A program made the position numbers and the translations under genes. 48,592 nucleotides of DNA, taken from assembly GCA_009695205.1 (NCBI GenBank), contig SIBK01000030.1:1-48592 (forward strand), written 5' to 3'. Below are positions 9,078 to 17,991 of the stretch, in pieces. A model generated the notes under the pieces. The model ran no database searches. It saw only the letters and a list, made by a program, of their open reading frames with translations, and was not told where the DNA came from. This DNA comes from Pedosphaera sp. (GTDB taxonomy: Bacteria; Verrucomicrobiota; Verrucomicrobiia; Limisphaerales; UBA9464). The stretch's first letter is position 1. Every line of letters starts with the position of its first letter.

Positions 9078-10001
9078 ATGCGCTCCCCCGTTGCTCTGCT
9101 AATTTTCAATCGCCCGGAGGAAACTTCCAGGGTGTTCGCGGAAATCCGCCGAGCGCGCCCCGATCGGTTGTTGGTTGTTGCGGATGGCCCGCGGCCGGAC
9201 CGAGCCGGTGAAGCGGAACGTTGTGCTGCGGCACAACATATCACGGAGAAAGTGGACTGGCCGTGTCAGGTGGATCGTAACTATTCGACGACCAATCTCG
9301 GGTGCCGGCGCCGCGTATCCAGCGGGCTGTCCTGGGTATTCGAATCCGTTTCCGAAGCCATTATTCTGGAGGATGACTGTCTTCCGCATCCGAGCTTCTT
9401 CGATTATTGCGATGTCCTGCTAGCTCGCTACCGTGAGACGCCGGAAATATTCTCGGTTTGCGGGACGAATCTTCTCCGACGACATCCCCGTTCTTCGGAG
9501 AGTTATTATTTTTCCCGCTATCCACAAATCTGGGGTTGGGCCACGTGGCGGCGTGTATGGGCGGGCTATGATGTTGACATCAAATTCTGGCCGGAGTTGC
9601 GAGATATGGGATGGCTTGCCAGCGTCCTCGGGTCGGCCGATGTTGCCACTTTTTTCTCCGCTCAGTTTGATTCCATTCGCGCCGGAACACTTGACACGTG
9701 GGATACCCAGCTCCTATTCGCTTCGATGCGGGCGGGCGGGCTCAGCATTCTTCCCTCGACCAACCTGATTTCCAACATTGGTTTTGGACCGGCAGCGACT
9801 CACACCACGCTATACGACCACCCCCAAGCGAGCCAATCGCTTGAGGATCCGGATCGCCCCCTGAGGCACCCCTCGGCGGTAATTCGGGATGAGGCGCGCG
9901 ACCATATTTTAGAACAACAATACTACCTGAACCCTCCAAAACCCGCATTTTCGAAACGAGTTATGAGAAAACTGCGACACCTGTTGTCCGGTGGCGAATA
10001 G
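9078..10001 (+). CDS. GT-A type glycosyltransferase
   Basis: Predicted nucleotide-sugar glycosyltransferase of 307 residues. It opens with SPVALLIFNRPEETSRVF, a common start in GT-A enzymes of polysaccharide loci, followed by LLVVADGPRPD. The metal-binding acidic cluster is ILEDDCLPH (E98, D99, D100), and WGWATWRRVW (about 152-161) is a strongly conserved tract in this group, some members of which are mislabelled as haemolysin HlpA. ATG 9078 is chosen because upstream in-frame sequence overlaps the dehydrogenase and shows no family features. Donor and acceptor are unknown. Confidence 0.8.
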   Translation: MRSPVALLIFNRPEETSRVFAEIRRARPDRLLVVADGPRPDRAGEAERCAAAQHITEKVDWPCQVDRNYSTTNLGCRRRVSSGLSWVFESVSEAIILEDDCLPHPSFFDYCDVLLARYRETPEIFSVCGTNLLRRHPRSSESYYFSRYPQIWGWATWRRVWAGYDVDIKFWPELRDMGWLASVLGSADVATFFSAQFDSIRAGTLDTWDTQLLFASMRAGGLSILPSTNLISNIGFGPAATHTTLYDHPQASQSLEDPDRPLRHPSAVIRDEARDHILEQQYYLNPPKPAFSKRVMRKLRHLLSGGE

Positions 10002-10019
10002 AAGCCCTTTTGAGTTAGC

Positions 10020-11162
10020 GTGATATTTGGACTCCACAAACGTGCAATCCCAAACTGGTGGATCTATCGCCGCGGCATTCGCCGGCGATTCCCCGCGCCG
10101 GACCACTCGGACCGCGTCGCCATTTTCAAGCCCGATCGGCTCGGGGATTTTGTCCTCGCCATCGGCGCCATCCGCAGAATCGTGGATTCCATCGGGGCGC
10201 ACCGTTGCGTCCTGTTGATTTCCAAATTTTCCAGGGAAATGGCAGCCCGCGAGTTTCCAACGGTTGAAATCCTGGAAGTGCCCTATCTCTCGTGGCGATT
10301 GTGGGAAACCCGCCGCGGACTCCATGAACTTGTCGGTCATCCGGTTTTTCGATCCGGAGTAGACCGTCTCGTCTGCCTCCGTCATCACCGATTTCCGCAT
10401 GAGGATCTAATCTGTGCGGCAATCCCAGCCCGACTTTCGGTCGGAAGCCGGCATACCTCGCTGGGTACCCCCCCCGGTGAATTGATCCGGCGTCGCCTTG
10501 AATTCGACCACTGCGTGGCGTCCCCTAAGGTAATTGAAGGCCAATGCGAAGAACTCGGTTGGCACGCTGCTGTGGTAGCTTCATTTCTTGGGCAGCCGAT
10601 CGGCCTCGACGAGATCCTCCCCGTCCTAGGTCCACAACGTCCCGCTGCAACGGATCCTTGGATCACAGTATCGCCGTTTGGCAGCGCTCAGATTCGCGAT
10701 CTACCCGAGCCTCTCTTGGTGGCGGCCGCGGTTGAGTCCTCGCGACGGGGTTTGGGATTGCGGTTGGCGTCACCGGCCGGGGACGAGGCGCGCTTCAATG
10801 CCCTCGCCGGCCGACTGCGAGAGGCTGCACCCCAGGCTATCTCGGTGACGGTACAGGCCACTCCTAAGCTGGAGGACTTAATTTCATTGTTGAAAGCCAG
10901 CCGCCTTGTGATTACAGCCGAGACAGCGACCGCTCACCTCGCGACAGCACTGGATTGCCCTACCATCACAGTGGTTGGCGGAGGCCACTACGGAATATTC
11001 TCCCCGTGGCATCGATCGTCGCAGCAGCAGTGGCTTGTCAATCGAGTACCTTGTTTTGGCTGCCATTGGGAATGTCACCTGCCGGCGCCGCTCTGCATCA
11101 CCGGAGTCTCAAATACCCAACTCCTCAACGCATTCAGCCAGATTCTCGGCTTCCATCCGTAG
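10020..11162 (+). CDS. Glycosyltransferase family 9 (heptosyltransferase-like)
   Basis: Predicted GT-B enzyme of 380 residues related to LPS heptosyltransferases. The N-terminal domain begins with AIFKPDRLGDFVLAIGAI, the usual GT9 opening with an RLGD-type donor/acceptor loop. The C-terminal domain has AETATAHLATALDCPTI, the GT9 signature for donor binding. Near the C-terminus is a cysteine cluster, CFGCHWEC followed by a further Cys, as often seen in this family. The start is GTG 10020, 18 bases after the preceding stop. A second GT9 gene lies at 17988. The transferred sugar need not be a heptose; no heptose synthesis genes are present here. Confidence 0.82.
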   Translation: MIFGLHKRAIPNWWIYRRGIRRRFPAPDHSDRVAIFKPDRLGDFVLAIGAIRRIVDSIGAHRCVLLISKFSREMAAREFPTVEILEVPYLSWRLWETRRGLHELVGHPVFRSGVDRLVCLRHHRFPHEDLICAAIPARLSVGSRHTSLGTPPGELIRRRLEFDHCVASPKVIEGQCEELGWHAAVVASFLGQPIGLDEILPVLGPQRPAATDPWITVSPFGSAQIRDLPEPLLVAAAVESSRRGLGLRLASPAGDEARFNALAGRLREAAPQAISVTVQATPKLEDLISLLKASRLVITAETATAHLATALDCPTITVVGGGHYGIFSPWHRSSQQQWLVNRVPCFGCHWECHLPAPLCITGVSNTQLLNAFSQILGFHP

Positions 11163-11178
11163 CGGTCCGTTGCAATCC

Positions 11179-11958
11179 ATGATTAGCATTGTCACTCCGG
11201 TCCTCAATGGAGCCAGAACGATCGAGCGCACTCTCCGCGCCATGTCCACACAGCAGGCTGATTTCGAGCATATTGTGCAGGACGGCGGCAGCACCGATGG
11301 CACTCTCGAAATCCTGAAACGCTACGCAACGCAGTATCCGCTCAGAATTTTCCAGGAAAAGGACACAGGGCTATACGACGCCATCAATCGGGGAATGAAC
11401 CGGGCGCGAGGCGACGTGTTGGGTTGGATAAACGCGGATGATTTTCATTTGCCGTGGACTCTGGCCACCGTTCAATCCGTGTTGGACCGCAACCGCAGTG
11501 TCCATTGGATCACCGGAATCCCCAGCTGGTATTTTGAAGACACCGGGTTGTCCGTCACCGCTTCTGCCGCCCCGGTGTTCCCCCGGAGTTGGATCGCCGC
11601 CGGCTGGTTTGCAAATGGTCGATTAGGCGCCTTGCAACAGGAGTCTATGTTTTGGAGGCGGTGGCTTTGGGAGAAGGCGGCGCCAACCGATCTGATGACC
11701 CGTTACCGCTACGCAGCGGATTTCCACCTCTGGAAGCGATTCGCACAACACGCGGATCTTCGCACCGTTTCATCCGTGCTGTCGTGTTTCACTCTATCTT
11801 CCGACCAAATCTCCACACGCTTTCTCCGGGAATACCAAAGTGAATGTGGCATCCCCTCAACTCGGATCGAAAGAGCCCTCTGGGCGAGACTCGTTACTCG
11901 GTTGACCTCGATCATCCAATTCCGGCAAGTGCTGAAGCCCTGCGCTGTCCGGCGGTGA
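11179..11958 (+). CDS. Glycosyltransferase family 2, first of a duplicated pair
   Basis: GT-A enzyme of 259 residues. The N-terminus is ISIVTPVLNGARTIERTL; DGGSTDGT (about 36-43) is the nucleotide-binding acidic motif, and GWINADDFHLPW carries the DXD-type metal ligands. Later come LGALQQESMFWRR and YRYAADFHLW. These last features, spacing included, recur in the gene at 12907, so the two are paralogues separated only by an FkbM gene. The ATG at 11179 lies 16 bases after the GT9 stop; the longer in-frame extension is out-of-frame GT9 sequence. Donor unknown. Confidence 0.85.
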   Translation: MISIVTPVLNGARTIERTLRAMSTQQADFEHIVQDGGSTDGTLEILKRYATQYPLRIFQEKDTGLYDAINRGMNRARGDVLGWINADDFHLPWTLATVQSVLDRNRSVHWITGIPSWYFEDTGLSVTASAAPVFPRSWIAAGWFANGRLGALQQESMFWRRWLWEKAAPTDLMTRYRYAADFHLWKRFAQHADLRTVSSVLSCFTLSSDQISTRFLREYQSECGIPSTRIERALWARLVTRLTSIIQFRQVLKPCAVRR

Positions 11959-11980
11959 CATTTCCGAGTCCATTGATTCC

Positions 11981-12910
11981 ATGATCCAGTATATCTTCAA
12001 TCAAGCGGCGGGCCCGCAAACCTTTAGCACTCGACAATTCGCCAGGCTACGCCGTCTTTGGCTGCGGTTCAGTGATCCACTGATCGAATGGGAGTTGGAA
12101 GGCCGCAAGCTCAGGCTTCCACTTTCACACGATCTGCCATTTACGTACCGGGATCATCCGCTTTTTTGCCGAAATCTGACGCGGCTTTGCCAATGGGTTC
12201 GCACCCGCAGTTCGGAACTCCGCATGATTGATGTCGGAGCCAACGTCGGGGATTCCTGGTGTCTCGCACGTCCGATCGACGGCGACCGCTTCCTACTCGT
12301 AGAAGGCAGCCCACGCTACCATGACATCCTGCTAAAAAACACCGCTGGAACGCCTGGAGTAAGCGTCATCAACGCCCTGATTGATGAGACGCCAGGGACC
12401 CCTGGGGGAACATTTATCCTTCGAGAGGGCACTGCACGAGTGGTCCCCGGGCCGGGTGGATCCGTTCCCAAGGCCACTCTCGATCAGTTGACCGCGCCTC
12501 CCGATGGCGGCGTTGGCTGGAACCTGTTGAAAACCGATATTGATGGATTCGATCTCCGCGCGCTCCACGGTGCCCGCGACCTGCTGCGACGAGATCGACC
12601 CGTGGTGTTTCTCGAATTCCACCCCAACCTGCTCGACACTGCGGGGGATGATCCACTTCGGCTCTTCTCGCTCTTTAAGTCTCTCGATTATCCCCACCTG
12701 CTCGTCTACGACAATGCGGGATACCTCATCGGAGAGTTTCAAACCAGCGACACGGACCGCTGGCGGCAACTGATTCTTCTAGCCCGTGCCAGACCCTATT
12801 ATTATTTCGACATCGCGGCATTTCCTGCGGAGGACCCAGAGGGATTCCGGACTTTTCACCAGCGGGAACAGGCTTACTTCGAACGGGACGTTCCCCGACA
12901 GTTTTCATGA
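11981..12910 (+). CDS. FkbM family methyltransferase
   Basis: Predicted SAM-dependent O-methyltransferase of 309 residues. Motif I is MIDVGANVGDSWCLARP (about 82-98), followed by RFLLVEGSP with the acidic residue that binds SAM ribose. The FkbM C-terminal motif is LKTDIDGFDLRALHGARDLL, with VVFLEFHPN after it. Unlike the shorter FkbM protein at 4184 it has an N-terminal extension of about 75 residues. It is sandwiched between two paralogous GT2 genes and its stop overlaps the start of the second (ATGA, 12907-12910), which suggests that it methylates a sugar added by one of them. Confidence 0.82.
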   Translation: MIQYIFNQAAGPQTFSTRQFARLRRLWLRFSDPLIEWELEGRKLRLPLSHDLPFTYRDHPLFCRNLTRLCQWVRTRSSELRMIDVGANVGDSWCLARPIDGDRFLLVEGSPRYHDILLKNTAGTPGVSVINALIDETPGTPGGTFILREGTARVVPGPGGSVPKATLDQLTAPPDGGVGWNLLKTDIDGFDLRALHGARDLLRRDRPVVFLEFHPNLLDTAGDDPLRLFSLFKSLDYPHLLVYDNAGYLIGEFQTSDTDRWRQLILLARARPYYYFDIAAFPAEDPEGFRTFHQREQAYFERDVPRQFS

Positions 12911-13716
12911 ACAGTCCATTTCTCACCATTGTAACGCCGGTATACAATGCTTCAGCGACAATACGCCGGACGCTCGATGCCATGGTGGGACAGAAGGCAG
13001 ATTTCGAACATCTAGTCTACGACGGCGGGAGCACGGACTCTACGGCGGCAATCGTTCAGGAATACGAAGATCAGTATCCCGTACGCCTGCTGAGGGGTGA
13101 CAATCTCGGTGTATACGGCAATGTCGCGAATGCCTTTCGCGAGGCTCGCGGACAAGTATTCGGTTGGATCAACGGGGACGATTTCTATCTGCCGTGGACA
13201 CTGCCAACCGTGGTACGAATCTTTTCCACGCATTCCAACGTGGCCTGGATCAGCGGTATTCCCAGCTGGTTTTGCGAAGGCGATGCGCTCGGTGAAACCG
13301 TGGGGTTCGCTCCAATCTACTTCCAGTCCCTGCTGGCCCGCGGATGGTACCGCCGCAATCGCCTGGGTTATCTCCAGCAGGAATCTCAGTTTTGGCGACG
13401 TGACTTATACGAACGAGCTGGAGGAGATTCCGTGCTGCGGGCGTACCGGTACGCCGCCGACTACCACCTGTGGCGCACCTTTGCAAAATACGCTCCTCTG
13501 CAAACGGTTTCGGCAGTCCTAGCCTGTTTCACCGTGCGGCAACACCAGTTCTCCGCGGCAAATTTCGAAGCGTACGATCGAGAATGCGGTTGCGCTCCGG
13601 GCGATCTGAATCTTGCCACTCTCGGGAAGATTTTCGACCGACTGACTTCTGTCGCTTTTCGCCATCGCCCCATCCGCCCGCGCACGTTGTCGTCCGTGCG
13701 CCATCCGATGGACTAA
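12907..13716 (+). CDS. Glycosyltransferase family 2, second of a duplicated pair
   Basis: GT-A enzyme of 269 residues. It shares with the 11179 product the N-terminal TIVTPVYNASATIRRTL pattern, QKADFEHLVYDGGSTDST, FGWINGDDFYLPWTL, ISGIPSWF, LGYLQQESQFWRR and YRYAADYHLW in the same order and spacing. The duplication covers essentially the full length, yet many positions differ, so it is not recent. The start overlaps the FkbM stop by four bases, and the next gene begins two bases after its stop. The two copies probably transfer related sugars or make different linkages. Confidence 0.85.
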   Translation: MNSPFLTIVTPVYNASATIRRTLDAMVGQKADFEHLVYDGGSTDSTAAIVQEYEDQYPVRLLRGDNLGVYGNVANAFREARGQVFGWINGDDFYLPWTLPTVVRIFSTHSNVAWISGIPSWFCEGDALGETVGFAPIYFQSLLARGWYRRNRLGYLQQESQFWRRDLYERAGGDSVLRAYRYAADYHLWRTFAKYAPLQTVSAVLACFTVRQHQFSAANFEAYDRECGCAPGDLNLATLGKIFDRLTSVAFRHRPIRPRTLSSVRHPMD

Positions 13717-13718
13717 TC

Positions 13719-14831
13719 ATGCTGGGGACTGCCATTGTTGGGTGCGGCGCCATTGTCGCCGATCTTCACGCACATCCATTGCGTCGCCTGGAGAATCTGG
13801 GCGGTGTGGACGTGCGGGTGTTGGTCGATCGCGACCCAGGGCGGGCCTCTGCCCTGCGGCGTTGGTTTCCGGATGCACGTGTCGCCACGTCACTCACTGC
13901 CGCGCTGCAACCGGGAGATATTCATCTGACCTTCATCGCCACACCGCCCAGTCTTCATCGAAGTCTGACGCTCGACGCCTTGAAGGCCGGCTGTCACGTC
14001 TTTTGCGAAAAACCGCTAGCCACGACCGCTGCGGATGCGCGGGAACTTGTTCGCGCGGCCGACGCAGCCGACCGGGTGTTGGCGGTAGCCCATCCACGCC
14101 GGTTTTTCCCCAACACCCTCGCCGTCCGTACCCTGATTGCTTCCGGGCAGCTCGGCGAGCCGCTCCAGTTTGTGTTTCGCGAGGGCTCGCCGTACGACTG
14201 GTCGATTGCAACCGACGCTGCGTTTCGTCGGGCGACTGCGGGCGGTGGCGTCCTCCTGGACAAGGGTGTGCACTGCCTCGACACGCTGGATTCATTGTTC
14301 GGGACGGGCCACGTTCTGGCGTCTTGGGATGACAGCCTACACGAAGGTGTCGAAACCAATTCCAAGGTTGAACTGGAAACGAGTTCAGGGCGTGGTGTGG
14401 TACATCTTAGTTGGGATCAGGCGTTGAACAACGGACTCTGGATACGCGGTCCAAAGGGCGAAATTCGAATGGATACCACCGAGATTACGCGATACCAGCA
14501 GCGGGATCCCGGAGGGTCCTGGCGCCGATACGACTGTAATGAATCCTGGCCGTCGGATTTAACTCCCGCTGGAGGATCGCGCAAAACGCCGTATAACTAT
14601 TACGACTGCGGCGATCTGGAATGGATCAATCTGGTTCGATCCATCCGCGGCCTGGAATCGCCTGCAGTGGATGGCATCGTGGCTGCCCGCGTATTACATC
14701 AAATCGAGAACGCCTACCGGATGGCCCAGCCGCTCGACCAGCCTTGGTTCTCCTCGTCGGAACAGGCTTTTTGGCGAGCACGGCACTGGCACGCGACCAA
14801 AGCTGCGCCGCAAAACCATCCCACCCAATGA
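13719..14831 (+). CDS. Gfo/Idh/MocA family oxidoreductase
   Basis: NAD(P)-dependent sugar dehydrogenase of 370 residues. The Rossmann fold opens with AIVGCGAIVADLHAHPL, followed by the FIATPPSLH loop and CEKPLATT, the family's conserved EKP motif whose lysine takes part in catalysis. A histidine in the conserved helix (DKGVHCLDTL) matches the active-site position of the family. It probably oxidises or reduces a carbon of a nucleotide sugar, as WbpB/WlbA-type enzymes do downstream of UDP-GlcNAcA. This would fit the dehydrogenase at 7700, but that link is inference. The ATG at 13719 is two bases after the previous stop; its own stop overlaps the next start. Confidence 0.85.
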   Translation: MLGTAIVGCGAIVADLHAHPLRRLENLGGVDVRVLVDRDPGRASALRRWFPDARVATSLTAALQPGDIHLTFIATPPSLHRSLTLDALKAGCHVFCEKPLATTAADARELVRAADAADRVLAVAHPRRFFPNTLAVRTLIASGQLGEPLQFVFREGSPYDWSIATDAAFRRATAGGGVLLDKGVHCLDTLDSLFGTGHVLASWDDSLHEGVETNSKVELETSSGRGVVHLSWDQALNNGLWIRGPKGEIRMDTTEITRYQQRDPGGSWRRYDCNESWPSDLTPAGGSRKTPYNYYDCGDLEWINLVRSIRGLESPAVDGIVAARVLHQIENAYRMAQPLDQPWFSSSEQAFWRARHWHATKAAPQNHPTQ

Positions 14832-15925
14832 CACGCCTTGCCGTCCTGGGAGCCGGTGGATTTGTCGGCTCACGGTTGTTGGAACTTAGCCTGGCGCGGG
14901 CCGGAATCGAGGCGATTCCTATGCTTCGACAACCGCGAGGCCTGGGAAGACTGGCCCGATTCGGACTTACGTGGCGTCCAATCGATACAAATTCGATTCA
15001 GTCCCTTTCCGAATCGCTCGATAGATTCGACGCCGTGGTGAATCTGACCCAGGGCGACAACGAGCGACTGCTACCCGACGTGCAGAATTTGTATGAAGCT
15101 TGCCGAAGGGCCAAAGTCGGTCGATTCATTCACCTTGGAAGCGCCGTGGTGTTCGGTGAAGTGAAGCACCCAAACCTGCCCGATGATATGCTGGCTTCGG
15201 AAAATCGCTGGTCCGAATACGCCCGGGCAAAAGCCGCTACGGATGCCTGGCTTGCGCCGCGTTTGGACACCTCCGGCCCGGCAACAGTTATATTCCGTCC
15301 GGGCCTCGTCTGGGGTCCTCGATCCATCTGGGTGACACTCCCCGCCGGGCAGATGATGGACGGCAACGCATTTCTGTTCCGCCAGGGATCCGGGATCTGC
15401 AACCTGTGCCATGTTGATCGCCTCGCCTCTGCCATCCTTTCCGCCGCAACTCGCCCGGTTGCCTTGACCGGTTTTTTTCACATCGGCGATCCAGGGGTTC
15501 GAACATGGCGACAATACTATAACGCGCTGACTCGAGAAATAGGTTCCGACACAGGCTCCATACATCAGCTGCCGGACTTTGAGATCACCTGGAAGGATCG
15601 AGTGCTTGGAATGAAAGACCTGAATTGGGTGCGCCAGATCAAACGTCGCATCCGCAACCAAACGAAGGACCGGATCAAGCGCGTCCTCCGCAACACGATC
15701 GAACAATTGAGCCCACCGACAATCTCCGGCGCGAGGGTACCTGCTGCGCCACGCCCGGACCGTCTCATGTGGTCACTTCAATCGGTCGAAAATCCGTTGC
15801 CGCTCGACCGATTTCAGGTTCATTTCCCCGAAGTCACGGAGCCGGACTATGAGACCGCGATGAGCCGAACGGGAAGCTGGTTGCGATACTCGGGCTTCAC
15901 TGTTGAACCGGGGGAATCCGGGTGA
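14828..15925 (+). CDS. NAD-dependent epimerase/dehydratase (extended SDR)
   Basis: Predicted sugar-nucleotide epimerase, reductase or dehydratase of 365 residues. The cofactor motif is LGAGGFVG near residue 6, VNLTQGDN replaces the more usual HLAA segment, and the catalytic pair is YARAK (Y131, K135) with a preceding HLGSAVVFG serine segment. The C-terminal 100 residues extend past the normal SDR domain and are basic. Starts at the ATGA overlap with the Gfo/Idh/MocA gene and ends at a GTGA overlap with a GT4 gene, so the three are probably made together. The exact substrate is unknown. Confidence 0.8.
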   Translation: MTRLAVLGAGGFVGSRLLELSLARAGIEAIPMLRQPRGLGRLARFGLTWRPIDTNSIQSLSESLDRFDAVVNLTQGDNERLLPDVQNLYEACRRAKVGRFIHLGSAVVFGEVKHPNLPDDMLASENRWSEYARAKAATDAWLAPRLDTSGPATVIFRPGLVWGPRSIWVTLPAGQMMDGNAFLFRQGSGICNLCHVDRLASAILSAATRPVALTGFFHIGDPGVRTWRQYYNALTREIGSDTGSIHQLPDFEITWKDRVLGMKDLNWVRQIKRRIRNQTKDRIKRVLRNTIEQLSPPTISGARVPAAPRPDRLMWSLQSVENPLPLDRFQVHFPEVTEPDYETAMSRTGSWLRYSGFTVEPGESG

Positions 15926-17130
15926 CAATGAGCTCCGATAATTTTGATCGATTGATCTTGACCTGCGATGCCCTGCCCCTTCCGCCGTTCGTGGGACACA
16001 ATCGAGTGGTGTATGAACTGCTGCAGGCGCTGGACCGTGAAGAGATCGAAGCGGTGGTCTATGCCAACGACGATGAAATGAATCAACTCGAAGGACATTG
16101 GAAGGGCCGACGCGTTCGATTTCACCCGCTGACCCGTCGGATGGCGGGACGCCATATCCGGTCGGTTGTTCAGCAATTGTCGCTGCCGACAGTAACCCGT
16201 GATTTTGATGGAGAGGAAAAGCTCGTGAAGACATTGGCTCGGCAGACCAAGAACCCGCGACTCCTGGTTCATTTCATTACGGGAGCTCCGCTACTGGAAC
16301 GGTTCGACGGCCGCGGAGTGATCCTCTCAGGACACGACTGCATGTCTCATGTCTATCTTGAAGAGGCGAGGCACGCCCGCAACTGGTCTATGCGACTGAG
16401 ATATATGATCCGCCGCCGGTTTGCGCGAGTGGCGGAGAAGCGCCTTGCCCACCAGGCCGAGCGCGTCCATCTGGTATCCCACCACGATATGATTGAATTC
16501 AAACGGGTCAACCCTCGAATCCGGGGCGAAGTGGTGCCGTTGGGGACGGAGGCTCCGATTCCCTCGAAGTTACAACCCTTTGCGGAGCGGAGAGTCTGCG
16601 TGATCTGGGGTACGCTTTCTGACGAATTGATCATCGCCGGGTTGCGCCGCCTGATGGCGGCCGCCGTTCGCAGCCATCCATCAATTCTCCGCGGATGGAT
16701 CGTGCTCGGTCGCGTTCCCGAAGCCGAAGCTCGCGCCCTGCTACCTGGCTTGGACCGCCTCGGGTTGATCTATCGGTCACACGTTCCGGACCTCTCCGCA
16801 TTTCTCGGCGCGACGCGATTGCTCCTGCTGCCCGACGTCGGCGGATCCGGACAAAAGACGCGCACTCTCGACGGGCTGGCTCACGGTTGTTGCGCAATGG
16901 GTCTGCCGATCGCCTTCCGCGGAATCGAGAATTGTCCGGAACCTGCCTATATCCAGGCAGCGACGCACGGCGAATTGCTGGATCAACTCGCCCTCTTGTC
17001 GGACGTGGACGCCGAGCGCTCCGCCGCCCGCGGGCGACACCGTTTTCTGGAGGAATTTGACCGACCTGTGCTCGCCAAACGCTGGAGGAAACTGCTCCAG
17101 GGTGTCGGTACCTTCGCTCCCGGATATTGA
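15922..17130 (+). CDS. Glycosyltransferase family 4-like (GT-B)
   Basis: Predicted retaining glycosyltransferase of 402 residues. The N-terminal half starts ILTCDALPLPPFVGHNRVV, matching GT4 openings with a glycine-rich acceptor loop. The C-terminal half has VVPLGTEAP, then LLLPDVGGSGQKTRTLDGLAHGC, in the place of the usual E-x7-E donor-binding segment; the first glutamate position is not clearly conserved. The start is the GTG at 15922 (overlapping the upstream stop) or the ATG at 15928, both behind GGGGGA. Donor unknown. Confidence 0.75.
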   Translation: MTMSSDNFDRLILTCDALPLPPFVGHNRVVYELLQALDREEIEAVVYANDDEMNQLEGHWKGRRVRFHPLTRRMAGRHIRSVVQQLSLPTVTRDFDGEEKLVKTLARQTKNPRLLVHFITGAPLLERFDGRGVILSGHDCMSHVYLEEARHARNWSMRLRYMIRRRFARVAEKRLAHQAERVHLVSHHDMIEFKRVNPRIRGEVVPLGTEAPIPSKLQPFAERRVCVIWGTLSDELIIAGLRRLMAAAVRSHPSILRGWIVLGRVPEAEARALLPGLDRLGLIYRSHVPDLSAFLGATRLLLLPDVGGSGQKTRTLDGLAHGCCAMGLPIAFRGIENCPEPAYIQAATHGELLDQLALLSDVDAERSAARGRHRFLEEFDRPVLAKRWRKLLQGVGTFAPGY

Positions 17131-17133
17131 GTT

Positions 17134-17991
17134 ATGGAATCGGCCCGCATTCAGGAAGCCATCGCCGCCGTTACCCGGGATTTCCCGTTTCCAAGCATTA
17201 CAGCGAAGCATGGAGACGCTTACCGCAATGTTGCGGACGTGGTGACCCGATATGTCCGCGACGGAGGAAGGATCCTCGATTTCGGGGCCGGAGCCGGCGA
17301 CAAAGTCGCCGTAGCCGCCCGCCTGGGCTACTCGTGCGTTGCGGCCGATGACTTGGGAGATGACTGGCATAATTTCGGGGACAATCGGACACGGATTCTT
17401 GATTTCCTCAACCGGAACGGAGTCGAATTCGTGGTGACGGACGAATCAATGCCGTGGCCATTTCCTGGGGAATCCTTCGACATGGTGATGGCGCATGACG
17501 TCCTGGAGCACTTGCACGATTCTCCACGGGTGTTGTTAAACCTGCTCGTAGGATCGCTGAAGCCGGGGGGACACCTGCTCATCACGGTTCCCAACGCGGC
17601 AAATCTTCGAAAGCGGATGGATCTTTTGCGGGGTCGAACAAACCTGCCGCGGTTCGAGGTTTACTTCTGGTCTCATCCCCGCTGGCGGGGGCATGTTCGT
17701 GAATACGTGGCGGGGGACCTCCGTGAACTCTGCGCGAACATGGGATTGATCTGCTCCGAGTTGAGTCACCGGGATCAAATGCTCCATAAGACCCGCGGCC
17801 TGCTGCGACCCATATTCCTTGGATTGAGCCGGATCGTCCCCAGTTTCAAAGACACCGTGCAGCTCGTCGCTCGAAAGCCTGTCGATTGGAAACCCGTGCC
17901 ACCCGCGGAGGCACAGCGACTCGCTCGGATCCAACAGACCGTGAGCCACTACCAATACGTTGCCGAGCCCACGAGCCCGCCTCAGCATTGA
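17134..17991 (+). CDS. Class I SAM-dependent methyltransferase
   Basis: Methyltransferase of 285 residues (Methyltransf_11/25 type). Motif I is ILDFGAGAGD (about 47-56) with the acidic end of strand 2 in CVAADD. FDMVMAHDVLEHLHD is the family's motif around strand 4, and LKPGGHLLITVPN follows. The C-terminal part resembles enzymes that act on lipid-linked or nucleotide-linked glycans in polysaccharide loci. It starts three bases after the GT4 stop and its stop overlaps the TTG start of the next GT9 gene. The methylated target could be a sugar hydroxyl or amine. Confidence 0.82.
   Translation: MESARIQEAIAAVTRDFPFPSITAKHGDAYRNVADVVTRYVRDGGRILDFGAGAGDKVAVAARLGYSCVAADDLGDDWHNFGDNRTRILDFLNRNGVEFVVTDESMPWPFPGESFDMVMAHDVLEHLHDSPRVLLNLLVGSLKPGGHLLITVPNAANLRKRMDLLRGRTNLPRFEVYFWSHPRWRGHVREYVAGDLRELCANMGLICSELSHRDQMLHKTRGLLRPIFLGLSRIVPSFKDTVQLVARKPVDWKPVPPAEAQRLARIQQTVSHYQYVAEPTSPPQH

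Noticed and set aside
13470..14831. An 83-residue N-terminal extension of the Gfo/Idh/MocA protein
   Set aside because: It is out-of-frame GT2 sequence; ATG 13719 gives the normal family start.
15071..15706. Minus-strand open frame of about 211 codons
   Set aside because: Antisense to the SDR gene at 14828; no motif.
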